Origin: Ignelater luminosus
Taxonomy: Eukaryota; Arthropoda; Insecta; Coleoptera; Elateridae
Length of the DNA: 64,000 nucleotides
Assembly (NCBI GenBank): GCA_011009095.1
Contig: VTPC01008812.1
Coordinates: 114,058 to 178,057, forward strand
Direction of reading: 5' to 3'
In this document: positions 12,291 through 23,611 of the stretch, piece after piece
How the letters are laid out: the number at the start of each line of letters is the position of its first letter
Numbering within the stretch: position 1 is the first letter of the stretch
Notes under the pieces: generated by a model
What the model saw: the letters and a program-made list of their open reading frames with translations, nothing else
What the model was told of the DNA's origin: nothing
The model's database searches: none
Position numbers and translations under genes: made by a program

Positions 12291-12900
12291 GTTCCTTCCT
12301 ACCTTTCCTTTTTAGTCCGTGTCAGGCGGGCCCGGATCGCCGGTGTTCCCTCAGGTTTGCGTATCCTGTTGTCTGCTGTCTGCTGGCAACTTTTGCTTTA
12401 AGGAGCGAAGATCCAGAAGAAGCGCCGGCCATCCAACTTGGGTCCGCATTTCGAACGCGTAGCGGGTCGAAGAGTTAGTAGGTTTGACGGTCCCGAAGTC
12501 CCCTTTTGTCACTACCTCCGATGGCTTCTAGCGGCTGCTATCGAACTCACCCCTACGAGTGTGCAAGTAGGGGTTATCCATTATGATTCTGTTTCCGGAG
12601 ACAGCCAATGAATATCTAATCATATCTATTGCCCCTATCGCAGGCTTCAACATCTCTATACTAGGTAACACATTTGCTAGGCAGCGCGTGGGCACCCGAC
12701 ATAGTCAACATATCCGGGTTAATGACCTCAATCATCAACTTCTCTGAGACTTCACAACGGGCCCTTTCATCCATCTTAGAAGATTTGTATTATCATCTAC
12801 ACAACGCCGACGCGCCTGCCAGTCAACCGACGCCCTCTCTACACCAACTAGTATCAATATTTTAACAAAATTCAACAAAAGCCACGCTCACCAAACACCG
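12291..12900. other. GC-rich block of unknown origin inside BEL remnant
   Basis: This block is GC-richer than its surroundings and has no recognisable protein. A 63-codon open frame at 12674-12865 has no known motif. Its position between BEL/Pao gag and protease remnants suggests a later insertion, perhaps the 5' part of a non-LTR element, but I cannot identify termini or target duplications. Confidence 0.3.
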
Positions 12901-12980
12901 TTTACTATACTAACGATACTGACAAATCACCACCCAGCTCTTGAACATCAACTCGCTCCAAACCGGACGCTATTCTATCT

Positions 12981-14250
12981 ATGCTGCCAACGACTGTCTC
13001 TCCGGCTGGTGCACATCCAGCACCTCCAATACCTGCACAATATCAAACTTCTTTTACTTCGCCTACCAACAAACCACCATCCATAACAGGTGAAGAAGTA
13101 CAGTAGTACTTGTGACGGCATCAACGTTGAGAAAAAGATAGGAAAAGTCAAATAGATACAGCGCCTGCGTCTGAAAAAGCAGCAATTAAAGATAAAGCAA
13201 TTGCACGTATAAAAAGCGAATGACCACGGGAGAAGTCGCAAACCCACTGCCAAACAGTGTAAAAAAGGTTGAGCAATTAATAAGACGCCATTCACCAATT
13301 AATCAAAAAAATCTGCATCTATGAAAAAAAATTTACAACAAAGACCATTAAGAAGCAATCAATCAAGAAGTAAATCAAATCAACAACGAGCTGGAGGAAA
13401 GATTCAGGTCAGAAAAGAGAGATCCTGAAACATTCCATTTCCGTCAGTGCAGTTACCAACGTTCACGTGAAGTTACAAACAGGAGATAATTTGCTTCAAA
13501 ACCTATCTAACCAATACCAAGAAGATGCATTATCTAAAGATGAAACAACTACAAAAAAACCTGAAAACTGCTGCAATCCAGATACAACAACAAAAGATTG
13601 ATCATTGCCAAGTTACCAGGCAAGATCCTAGACTTGAAAAAATAAAAAATCATTTATACCACCCATAATCATCAGGAGATGAGACTCAGGAACCAACGGG
13701 CAGTCATTAGAAAACTTCAAGCAAGTTTAAAACTACAAGAATTTGATTAAGGTTTTCAACAAAAGATTTCAATTGATCAAAACTATGGAAAGATAGAAAC
13801 AGAAGAATCCAGAATCAACAGCGATAGAAGAAAACAAAAAACCGGCAATGTTGTAAAAAATTCCTCCGCCTGCTTCCCAATCACACATACCGCATTACCC
13901 AGAACAAAAAACTTATAAGATGTTTGGGGCACGACAACAACACCAAGCAGCAAGCAAGTCGACCAAACGAAAATTCACCCCAACAAATGAGCAATAATAT
14001 CGCAAGACAGGAAGAGAGTGTATTACTGATCACAGCATTAATTCGAGCAAAAACGACAGATGGCACTTGCAATATTTCGATTGCACTCCTAGCTAGAGGT
14101 TCTCAAGCTTTGCTCATCACCGAGCAAGCAGCTCAACTATTGAGCCTACCAATAAGAAAGGTTAAGGCAAAAGTATCAGGACTTGGGAACGAGCAAGCTA
14201 TAAGGAAGTTTAAGAATCTTTATTGGAGAAATGCAGCGCTAGAAAGCTGA
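12981..14250 (+). pseudogene. BEL/Pao-like gag tail and aspartic protease remnant
   Basis: 12981-13108 is a proline-rich open frame starting from an ATG. 13240-13800 is Lys/Gln-rich decayed sequence. The clearest part is 13924-14250 (108 codons). It reads VLLITALIRAKTTDG, then IALLARGSQALLITEQAAQL, and later a VKAKVSGLG block. This matches the DUF1758/A17-type protease of BEL/Pao elements, where the catalytic motif is normally an Asp-Ser-Gly triad. Here that position reads Ala-Arg-Gly, so the catalytic aspartate is lost. The frame is intact for 108 codons but stops before the RT. Confidence 0.6.
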
Positions 14251-16879
14251 TATTATTTTCACTAATCGCAAGATTACCAAATTGAACTTGCAAAATGAAA
14301 CCTAAAGTCATTGCCTGCTGTTACCAACAGAATGTGTTTGAAGATTGCACTTGTTCGACCTACGTCTGCTATATTTTTACGTATCTGCTTAGTTTATTTA
14401 TTTGATAGGGCAGTTGAGTATGTCTAGCTTCCCAGTAGTCATAACCTGTGACTGGGTTATGCAATTTGTACGAATACCAGATGATTAATAAAACTATACA
14501 ATAGTCTTCGAGTATTAAATCATTCATTTAGTGATTTAACAATGCAATAGATCTACTTTTAATTAAAAGTTCAAAGAGTTCCTGATTTTCAGTTAACTTT
14601 AACAACACTTTACAGTATCACATTTGTAAACCAATTTCTAATATTATTTGGAGTCGGAAACTTCTGAACCCATCACGATATTATATAACCTGCTTTCTTT
14701 TTAAATTTCCTGCCTACGACTTAAACAAATGCACTGTAATGGTCTATTTCTTTGATGTAGCACTAAATCCATTACGCTTATATCCCGTCACTATATTCAA
14801 CTTTGTTTTTACAGTTAAATGTTGTCTTTCAGAATAATTGATCAAAAAGTTTCAGGCCTACAATTCACATGGATGTAAACGAAATTTTGATTCGACATGA
14901 TAAAAGGACATTATTACAAAGCTCTCTCAATTTTACATTTTGCGGTTGGTTTCCCATGCATTATTATTCCCAGGCATATTTCGGAGTTCATATACTAAAA
15001 TGTTCAGCTAATTTCAGAGATTAATGGATTCAACTTTTTATACGTGATTGGGTGTATGACAAATGACAATGGAGTTTTGTGATTCGTTAAAATTCCTTTT
15101 TTTTTATTCAATTTTACCGAACGGACGCATGAGAAAATCTGTGCATATCAATTGAAACGTAAATAAATTACCCGAAAAAAGAAAATACTGGAAAAATTAC
15201 AGAGTAATTCTATTTTCTACACTGTAGGAGCTTGCATTAAACCGAATTAAACAAGAGGAAATGAGAGAAAATCCCGGAATTTCTCGGTAGTTATTTCCAA
15301 GTAAGATTTTTTTCACTCGAAAGGGTCGTTGTCCTCTTTAAAACTGATGTTACGGCCCTCTTTGTAAATTTTAATTAGCGAAAGACAATTTCAGTAAATA
15401 AAGCAATAAATATGTATTATACGAGGATTCATCCATTTTCTCAAAATATGAAGGCAAGAAAATTCATAAAATATTTATAAAGATATTTTCTGCCTTTGAA
15501 GAATTTTAAATCAAATAAAACTGCTGAGCTTGTACATCAAAATTTCATGAATATCACTATTTTTGCAAAGCAATTTAATAGTAATCCTAATAAATTTAGT
15601 TTAATAAAGGAAGAAACTGCTTTAAGCCTTATCGTCGTAATTCGTGCAAATATTTGTTGTTTGTTTTCCAATTCAATAAACTATCAGTGTGATATTGGTA
15701 AACAATCGTGGTGCACACCTGCAGAATAATAATAATAAAATAATAATCAAGAGCTTATCTTAGATACACACTGGATGGTAAACAGGGATTTAGATGTTGA
15801 AATAATAATGAATACGGAACCGGTAGATTCGGGTTTTTTGCTTCTAAAAATTTACTTTCTGCAGTAGCCATAAATATACAACAGTTTAATAATAAATCTT
15901 TGATGAAACTATCTTACATTGAAAAATGTGTTGGGTCGAAATCCTATTAGGTGGAGGGCTCTCGTTTTATTACGAGTTTATTCTTACGAGGGTCTTATAT
16001 AATGAATTTTCTGTTTTTTGCTTCCAAAAGATTTGAATAAATTGGTGCTATGCGTAAAATGGATAGATTGTGTATCAACTTTTATATATTCGTTTAATTA
16101 TTTTAGTATGTGCATACATTTTGATTATTTTTTTAAAGTTTATATTTAGGCACTGAGAAGAAATTTAGTCTGCTATGAATCACTACAGTATGAACTCTAT
16201 TAAAGCATTGCAATACAATACTGGAATTCATTTTGTTAGTGTTGAAAAGTAGCAATCATTGTTCCTTTTGCAATAAAAAAATTCTATTAAAATTCTCGAG
16301 TTTACTGCCAATTTGCTTTTTCACTATTCTCTTGCTTATTTTTGGGTTTTTATGTTTGAAAGAAGAGTTTTCCCACACATTTGATCATTCAGATTATAAA
16401 GAGTTTTTCTCATCATGCTTCCGAAGAAGTCTCTATTACACAAAACAATGAAAACGACAATTTCACTAGTTTTATGCTATTAGATCTGCCACTAGACTTT
16501 TTAGATAGTGAAAGAAACTTTATTTGCACTTCAGTATGATCTTGTCAAACCAGAAACAAACAATAAATTATAAACACAAAGAGAGCTGCCAAAAGATTTC
16601 CATTGTATGGTCGTTAATTTCTACTGAATACAGTGTCAGTACAAACATCCTTGAGGCTTTATCTAATAAGCAAACACAACGCTTGACGATAGCAAGAACA
16701 ACAACCAACTGGGTTAAAAAGGCGATTTTGACATTAGTGCAGTCTTCAAAAATCACGAAAAATGTCCAAATTAGAACTGAATGATAAATTGAGTTCTAAG
16801 TATAGAAAGTTATTAAGCACATGAGGTCTCCCTAATGAGAGATCAAGGTGCACTAAAAAGAACTTAAGACAAAAAGTAC
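14251..16879. other. AT-rich DNA without recognised genes
   Basis: Open frames of 70-86 codons at 15496-15729, 16233-16451 and 16524-16784 lack motifs and have base composition like the flanks. No inverted termini or tandem structure was noticed before satellite A starts near 16880. Confidence 0.5.
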
Positions 16880-18910
16880 CATTATTAAGAAAATTCTCTG
16901 CATCGGCTCAGTACAAGAACTGACTGTATCCGTAAGAAAATCCTCTACATTTGAGTACGACAATATCTACGCTTTTTTGCCTCCAGAGTAGTTGGAAAAC
17001 CTTCAGTACAGAAATATCCCACCTGGGTCACTAAAAAAACCAAATGCTTTGGGTCAGTATCAGACTAGCTCAGCTTTAGCTCAGTACAGTCCGTACAAAT
17101 ATCCTCTGCGTCGGTTTAAAAACATCCTGTCCTGATTAGTTCGAAAACCTTTGGCTTCACTTTTGTTAGAGTATAGCCTGTCCGAAAACCTACAAAAACT
17201 CTCTGCTCCCATCCCGCCAGGGACAGAAAAAAGGCTCATTATAAAAACTGCTTTTCAGAGTCCGTGCAAAAAGCTACCTTCTACTTCGGTTCAGTTTGAA
17301 AATGTTCCGCCCGTATCAGTAACAAACCCTAGACTTCCGCTCAGTATAGAATATCTTGTGTGAGTCCGTTCAAAACCATACCCTTCGGCTCAGTGTGGAA
17401 AATAACCCTTCCGGGTCTGTACAAAAATCTTCTACTACGGTTGTGTTAGAAAATATCTTACCCGGGCCAGCAAGAAAATTTTCGGTCAAAAAGAGCCAGT
17501 CGAAAACCCTCTACCTTGGTTCAGTACGAAAACAGTCCGTCTGAGTTCGTACGAAAATCCTCTACTTCGGTCCAGTACAGGCATTTCTCTCCCGGATCAA
17601 TAAGAAACCTCTCGGCATTGATTCAGCACTAAAACGGGCTATCCGAATCAGTACGAGAATTCTTTACTTCGATTCAGTGTCATAATTTCGTGGACACGTT
17701 AGTAAAAAAACTATCGGCATCGGTTTGTACAAAAATTTTCTACTTTGGCTCCATACAAAATTTTTTTTTGCTCCGCACCGGCTTAGTATGAAAACAGCTT
17801 GTTTGAGTTGAACTTCGGTTCAATATTAAACTATCTCGTTTTGATCAATAAGGAAACTCTCGGCTTTGCCTCAGTTTGAGTACAACTTGTCCGAACCCTT
17901 ACCGAAACTTTCTGTTTTGGTCCAATACGAAAACATCTCGTTTAGGTCAGAGAAAAAACCTTTGATTTCAGATTAGCATAAAAATGTCTTACCGTGTCAG
18001 TACGAAAACTCGCTTTGGTTCGGTACAAAAACATCCCGACAGGGCCAATAATAAAATCTTCGGCTTTGACTCAGTATCAGAACTGAGGTACCAATACATA
18101 CAAAAACTTTCTTTAATTTAGTACAAAATTACTCTGCTCGGTTCAGTAAGAAAACCCTTGGCTTCGGTCGCAATAATTACGAGTACAATCTGTCTGAGTT
18201 CGTACAAAAATCCTCTACTTTGGCGCCATGAAAAAAGATTTCCGCTTGGGTTCGTAACAAAACTCTCGGCATCGCCTAGTACGACTCGGTACAAAAATTT
18301 TCTACTTCGGTTCAGTACGAGCGTATCCTATCCTGGACTGTAAGAGACCTTTCGGTAACTGCTCAGTATGAGAACAATCCGTTCGAGTTGGTAAAATAAT
18401 CATCCACTTTGGTTTAGTACGAATCTTGTTCGAATTTACAAGAACACTCTTGACTTTGTCTCAGTACGAGTTCATACAAATACTCTCTGCTTCGGTCAGT
18501 ACGAAAACATCCCGCTCTAGTCAGTAACAGATCCCTCGGCTTTTTGCCTCAAACTGAGTATTTCCCATCCCAAATCGTACGGAAATATCCCGTCCAGGCC
18601 AATAAAAAAACCATAGACTTGGGGTCAATATCAGAATAGCTTGTCTAAGCCCGTAGGAAAACCCTCTATTTCGATTCAGTACAAAGATATTCCGCCCAGA
18701 TTACAAAGAGAATCTTTGACTTCAAGTTAGTATCAGAACAGCCCGGGATAACAAGAAAGCTCTCGATATCTCGAAATCCTTTAATTCTGTTCAGTACCGA
18801 AATATTGTGGCCAGGTCTGTAAAAAAACTCTCGGCCTCAGTTCAGTACAGTCCGTACAAAGATCCTCCGAGTCGGTTTAATACAAAAACATCTTGTCAGG
18901 GACAGAAAGA
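16880..18910 (+). repeat. Satellite A, forward-oriented block
   Basis: A degenerate tandem array is built from four related ~25-bp words. They read roughly CTACTTCGGTTCAGTACGAA, a CCCGGGTCAGTAAGAAAA type, a CGGCTTCGGCTCAGTATGAG type and a GTCCGAGTTCGTACGAAAAT type. Together they give a composite period near 100 bp (for example, the word at 17562 recurs at 17663). Units are sometimes missing or reordered. Divergence between copies is high, so the array is old. Open frames inside it are by-products. Confidence 0.85.
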
Positions 18911-19087
18911 AAGAAGACGTTTTCAAACTGAACCGAAGTAGAATATTTTTGTACAGATTCGCACGGGCTATTCTCATATTGAGTGAAAGCGAAAAGTTTT
19001 TTTTCCTAATCCAGGATGTCATTTTCGAACTAAACAGAAGCAGAGAATTTTTGTACGAACTCGGATAGGCCAAAGGTTTTGTCTTAT

Positions 19088-19778
19088 TGACCCGGCCGGG
19101 ATATTTTTGTACTGAACCGAAAGCAAAGGATTATCTTACATTGAGCCGTAGCTGAAGCTTTTCGTACTGGTCCAGATAGGGTGCTCAACTAAAGTAAAAG
19201 ATTTTCGTACGAACTCGGACAATCTGCTCTGGTACTGAATTGAAGCTTAGAATCTTCCTACTGGCTCGGGCGGTATATTCTCGTACTGAACCGAAGTATT
19301 TACTAGATTTTCTTACAGACTTGAACGGGCTGTTCTTGGACTGAACCGAAACCCAAAGGCGGAGTGGTTTCCAAATCTCGTGGCACGCAACCTTCAATGC
19401 GCAATTTTAGGCGGGCAGCCCCACATGCATGATTTTTACAATTTTCTTTCTTTCTTGTGCAGTAAGCTCCGCCTTTTGCGCATTTTGCGTACCACGAGAT
19501 TTCGAAACTAGTCTGTCTTACTGATCTGGGAAGGACATCTTGTTCCTGAATCGAAGATGAGAATTTTCGGCTGCCTTCGTACTGAGCAAAAGTTGAGTTT
19601 TTTACTGAATCCGGCGGGATATTTTCGTATTGAACCGAAAAAGGAGGTTTTCGTAGAGACAGATACCATCTGTTCTTATACTGAACTGAAACCCAAGGCG
19701 TTCTTTCTGTACTAAATCGAAGCAGAAGGTATCTCTACGATTGTGAATGGGCTATACTAAAAGATGTATTTATTGGCA
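19088..19778 (-). repeat. ~690-bp higher-order unit, copy 1
   Basis: A long unit made of inverted satellite A words plus one MITE-like insert. It aligns closely along its whole length with the next segment, far better than individual ~100-bp units align with each other, so it is a recent segmental duplication inside the array. Confidence 0.8.
19363..19514. mobile_element. MITE-like insert in satellite unit, copy 1
   Basis: About 150 bp that is not satellite sequence. It is bounded by inverted repeats: the left end reads AGTGGTTTCCAAATCTCGTG, and the right end, reverse-complemented, reads TAGTTTCGAAATCTCGTG. Both continue into GCACGC/TACGC and ATGCGCAA words. The interior includes TGCATGATTTTTACAATTTT. 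A related satellite unit without the insert (AACCCAAGGCGTTCTT, near 19690) marks the likely empty site. No coding capacity; superfamily unknown. Confidence 0.6.
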
Positions 19779-20470
19779 AGCGCTGTATATTTTTGTACTG
19801 AACCGAAGCAAAGGATTTTTTTATACTGAGCCGTAGCTGAAGCTTTTCGTACTGGTCCAGGCAGGGTACTCAACTAAAGTAAGATTTTCGTACGAACTCG
19901 GACAATCTGTTTTGGTACTGAATTGAAGCTTAGAATTTTCCTACTGGCTCGGACGGTATATTCTCGTACTGAACCAAAGTATTTACTAGATTTTCTTACA
20001 GACTTGAACGGGCTGTTCTTGGACTGAGCCAAAACCCAAAGGCGGAGTGGTTTCCAAATCTCGTGGCACGCTACCTTTGATGCGCAAAAAACGAATTTTA
20101 GGCGGGCGGCCCTATATGCATGATTTTTACAATTTTCTTTCTCTCTTTCTTGTGCAGTAAGCTCCGCTTTTTGCGTATTTTGCGTGCTACAAGATTTGGA
20201 AACTACTCTATCTTACTGATCTGGAGAGGACATCTTGTTCCTGAACCGAAGATGAGGATTTTTGGCTGTGCTCGTACTGAGCAGAAGTTGAGAGTTTTTT
20301 TACTGACCCCGGCGGGGTGTTTTTGTACTGAATAGAAAAAAAGGGTTTCCGTACGAACAGGTATTATCTGTTCTTATACTGAGCTGAAACCCAAGGCGTT
20401 CTTTCTGTACTAAACCAAAGGAGAAGGTATCTTTACAATTGTGAATGGGCTACACTTAAAGATTTATTTA
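19779..20470 (-). repeat. ~690-bp higher-order unit, copy 2
   Basis: The tandem partner of the preceding unit. Shared landmarks include GAGCCGTAGCTGAAGC, TTACTAGATTTTCTTACAGA and CATCTTGTTCCTGAA in the same order and spacing. Small differences are point changes and short indels, such as AAAAAACG added near 20087. Confidence 0.8.
20046..20208. mobile_element. MITE-like insert in satellite unit, copy 2
   Basis: The same insert at the same place in the second 690-bp unit, so it was present before the duplication. Its right inverted end reads, reverse-complemented, AGAGTAGTTTCCAAATCTTG, matching the left end GGAGTGGTTTCCAAATCTCG at 16 or more of 20 positions. Confidence 0.6.
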
Positions 20471-20840
20471 CTGAGCAGCGCGGTATATTTCGGCACTGAA
20501 CCGAAGCAGAAGGTTTTCGAATAAACACAGACAGGCAGTTCTTGTACTGAGTCGATGCCGAAAATCTTACTAAACCAAAGCAAATAGGTTTTGTACGACA
20601 TGGACGAGTTATTCTCATATCAAACCAAAGTCGAAGGTTTTCTTACTGCCTCGAGCGAGATGTCTTTTTACTGAACCAAAGCAGTGGGTTTTCGTAAGGT
20701 CTCACACGAGCTATTCTCATACAGAGCTGAAGCGTAAGGTTTTGCTTACTAGCCCAGGCGAAATATTTGTGTACTGAACTGAAGCAGATGATTTACGAAC
20801 AGGCTATTCTCACACTGAAACGAGGCCGAAGAGTTAAAGA

Positions 20841-22237
20841 TATCAAAGAAATACTTTTTGAGGTTAAGTTTTTAGAAGCTATATTTTCTTACAAAAGCGT
20901 TTATTTATTTTGGACTACGCTTATAAGTATAGCCAAAGTACATAAAATACAGTTTATTTAATAATTTTATAAATTCGCGGTAATGGGTTTATATAAATTT
21001 AGGTTACGAGGTAACAGAGAAATGAAGGGTTTGAAGTTTTCAGTGACAGCATAAAACGTTTTAGAAGACAAGTGTTACAAACAACAAAAAATAACGCGCA
21101 ATAGGGTAAGTTTTGTGTTAAGATTCTTTGCAAAACCTTAGTCTACATGAAGTATTCAGATAAATGTTTAATGATTAATGTTTAACTTATTTTCACAGAA
21201 AGAATGAAATATGTAAGCCCTATGATCTGCTGCTTCACATTTAAAGTTGTCATTGGATTTACATTTAAAGTTCTAGTTTCTCATCGTTTTAGATTTTTGT
21301 TGTTAGATAAAACGCTTCAATTTTGTTTGATTTATTACTGATTTTAAATTGTAAAGATTGCTACTATGAATAGTCCAACATTTCTATTTTGATCGTTGTT
21401 TTCCATAGTTAAATTAACGTTTTAACTTTTTTTATTGGGAACATTGCGAGCTTGCTAAACCAACATCAACTAATAACTTTGTTGCCACGAGTAACCTAAT
21501 TAGATCCATGTGATAACCAAAGGAAATGCACTTACTGCTAGTTAGGTTGCTGACGACGCTAATTAACTAACTACTCATTAGTACTGCCCTACATTAAATG
21601 TGAATCTGTTGGTTGGTCTTTTGTTCAAGTAGCTTTACATAATGCATGAATACCGCCACAGGATGTCTTAACCGGATTCTATCCCTTAACCAGATAGCTC
21701 CCTCATAACCTATACACATTTACTACAGTCTGGGTATTACCGATAGACAGACAAATCGATTGCTGTAACTTGCTGATAAAGCAAAGTGCGCGCTTTATTT
21801 TAAGAAGGTATGATTAATGGTTTAAATATTATATTAATTAGCTCAACACGACTGAATTTATAAATTGACTAATAAGCTTTAGCTTTTGGGTAATTCTAAA
21901 TTTAAAATGGAAAGAAAAAATAGTAGTAATTAACTAGTAAATGAATATTGGTTTAACGAAGTATCATTATGTGGATCAAATGAAATAATTAATGCATTTC
22001 TAAACTAACACGTGTGGGATGCCGTTCAGGATGTATGTATGTACTACATAATTATTCTTTCGTTGTCGTGATACCCTGAATTTGTTAACCATGAAGTTCA
22101 TTTTTCTTGTTATATATCATACTCATTTTTAAAATTTTTTTTAACAAATTACTATCCTTTTATTATTTTTTTACTCGAGTTACAAAATTTAATTGCTGAG
22201 GTCAGTAGAGTCTAGACTATCTTATGTTGATAATAAG
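20841..22237. other. AT-rich DNA without recognised genes
   Basis: No coding, repeat or terminal structure was recognised between the end of satellite A and the hAT terminus at 22238. Confidence 0.5.
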
Positions 22238-22315
22238 TAGGGCTGGGCAGGTATGCTGTAAAGATAGAGCATATGCTCTAAAATATGCTGCTACAAATGT
22301 CTTACATATATGTTA

Positions 22316-22345
22316 TACGAGGGCGGTTCAGTAAGTACCCGTGTT
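22316..22345 (+). repeat. Mariner left terminal inverted repeat
   Basis: Begins with the TA target dinucleotide, then CGAGGGCGGTTCAG. It pairs with 23582-23611 with one mismatch (C versus T). This is the transposase binding and cleavage site. Confidence 0.9.
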
Positions 22346-22496
22346 TGACGACAGAAGGCGGTCCTGAGGGAAGTTGGTGTTATCATCGTGTGCTGCCATC
22401 TATCAAACGACGGTATAACAAATTGCAGACTGATTGATAGGTTAGTTTGGATTTGACAGCCATTTGAGTAAGACGTGTTTCGTGATTTTAGCTAAG

Positions 22497-23543
22497 ATGG
22501 AAAAAGAGCAGTATCGTTCGGTAATTCGCTTTCTGTTTTTGGATGGGAAAAAATGCGAGGAGATAAAAGCAAAGTTGGATGCTGTTTATGGGGACACTTC
22601 GTCAAGTATGATCACAGTTAGATATTGGTTCAACGAATTTAAACGTGGGCGAACATCCGTTTTTGATGAGGAGCGACCAGGACGCCCGGCAGACGTGGTT
22701 ACCGAGGAAATCATTCAAAAAGTCCACGACATGATTCTCGCTGATCGACGAACAAAAGTGCGTGAAGTAGCAGAGACCGTAGGTGTGTCGACCGGAACGG
22801 CAATTAATATTTTACATGATAAGTTGGCGATGAAAAAATTGTCGGCGCGATGGGTGCCGCGATTGCCAACGGTGGACAACAAGCGGATGCGGCTGTTAAC
22901 TTCGAAGCAGTGTTTGGAGCAATTTAAGCGAAATCCGAAGGAGTTTTTGCGTCGAGTTGTCACCGTTGATGAAACCTGGATTCATCATTACACACCAGAA
23001 ACTAAGCAACAATCAAAACAATGGATTTCTCCCGGTGAATCTGCTCCAAAGAAGGCGAAGATGGTTCCATCGGCCGGAAAGGTCATGGCGACGATTTTTT
23101 GGGATGCGAACGGCATCATCCTCATGGAGTTTTTAGAAAAAGGAAAAACGATCACTGGACAATACTACAGTGAGTTAGACAGCTTCGACAAAAAATTGAA
23201 GGAGGCACGGCCGCATTTGGCGAAAACGAAGGTGCTGTTTCACCACGATAACGCACCAGCACATTCATCCGGAGTTGTCCCCGCCAAACTGCATGAATTG
23301 CGTTATGAATTGCTGCCGCACCCCCCGTATTCACCCGATCTGGCTCCCTGCGACTTTTTCTTGTTTCCTAACATGAAGAAATGGCTCGCGGGAAAAAAAT
23401 TTAGCTCAAACGAGGAAGTCATCGCCGAGATAGAGGCGTATTTTGGAGAGTTCGACAAATCCTATTTTTTGGAGGGGTTAAAAAAATGGCAGGAACGTTG
23501 GGAGAAGTGTATATTTCTAAAAGGAGACTATGTTGAAAAATAA
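22497..23543 (+). CDS. Mariner transposase (DD34D), apparently intact
   Basis: 348 codons from the ATG at 22497 (an in-frame ATG at 22464 would add 11 residues; mariner proteins usually begin at the MEKEQYR-type start). This enzyme cuts at the terminal inverted repeats and inserts at TA. Residues 1-110 form the paired helix-turn-helix DNA-binding region, with a GRP hinge (ERPGRPAD). The linker carries WVPRLPT. The catalytic acidic residues are in VTVDETWIHHY, HHDNAPAH and CDFFLF, with 34 residues between the second and third, as in mariner. PYSPDLAP is conserved. There is no stop or frameshift. An A-rich stretch follows the stop codon. Transposition activity itself cannot be judged from sequence. 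Confidence 0.93.
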   Translation: MEKEQYRSVIRFLFLDGKKCEEIKAKLDAVYGDTSSSMITVRYWFNEFKRGRTSVFDEERPGRPADVVTEEIIQKVHDMILADRRTKVREVAETVGVSTGTAINILHDKLAMKKLSARWVPRLPTVDNKRMRLLTSKQCLEQFKRNPKEFLRRVVTVDETWIHHYTPETKQQSKQWISPGESAPKKAKMVPSAGKVMATIFWDANGIILMEFLEKGKTITGQYYSELDSFDKKLKEARPHLAKTKVLFHHDNAPAHSSGVVPAKLHELRYELLPHPPYSPDLAPCDFFLFPNMKKWLAGKKFSSNEEVIAEIEAYFGEFDKSYFLEGLKKWQERWEKCIFLKGDYVEK

Positions 23544-23581
23544 AAAAAAAATTTTTGAAAAAAAATTGTGTCTTCATTTCT

Positions 23582-23611
23582 AACACGGGTACTTATTGAA
23601 CCGCCCTCGTA
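23582..23611 (-). repeat. Mariner right terminal inverted repeat
   Basis: Ends CCGCCCTCG followed by the TA dinucleotide. It is the reverse complement of the left end at 29 of 30 bases. Confidence 0.9.

Larger units (their letters stand above)
18911..20840 (-). repeat. Satellite A, inverted block
   Basis: From about 18911 the same words appear as reverse complements, for example GTACTGAACCGAAG and GTACGAACTCGGAC, so the array changes orientation. The switch sits between a GGGACAGAAAGAAAGAAG purine stretch and the first inverted word. The block holds two copies of a ~690-bp higher-order unit, each with the same embedded MITE-like insert. It fades into ordinary AT-rich DNA at about 20840. Confidence 0.85.
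22316..23611 (+). mobile_element. Apparently complete mariner element
   Basis: Inverted termini at 22316-22345 and 23582-23611 match at 29 of 30 positions, counting the flanking TA on each side. The outer word is CGAGGGCGGTTCAGTAAGTA. The element between the TA dinucleotides is 1292 bp, the usual mariner size, and holds one uninterrupted transposase frame. Near-identical termini and an open frame point to recent insertion. It lies in the hAT remnant, splitting its C-terminal coding region from its left terminus. Confidence 0.93.

Noticed and set aside
17151..18343. Open frames with similar repeated peptides
   Set aside because: They are readings through satellite A units and do not extend beyond the array.
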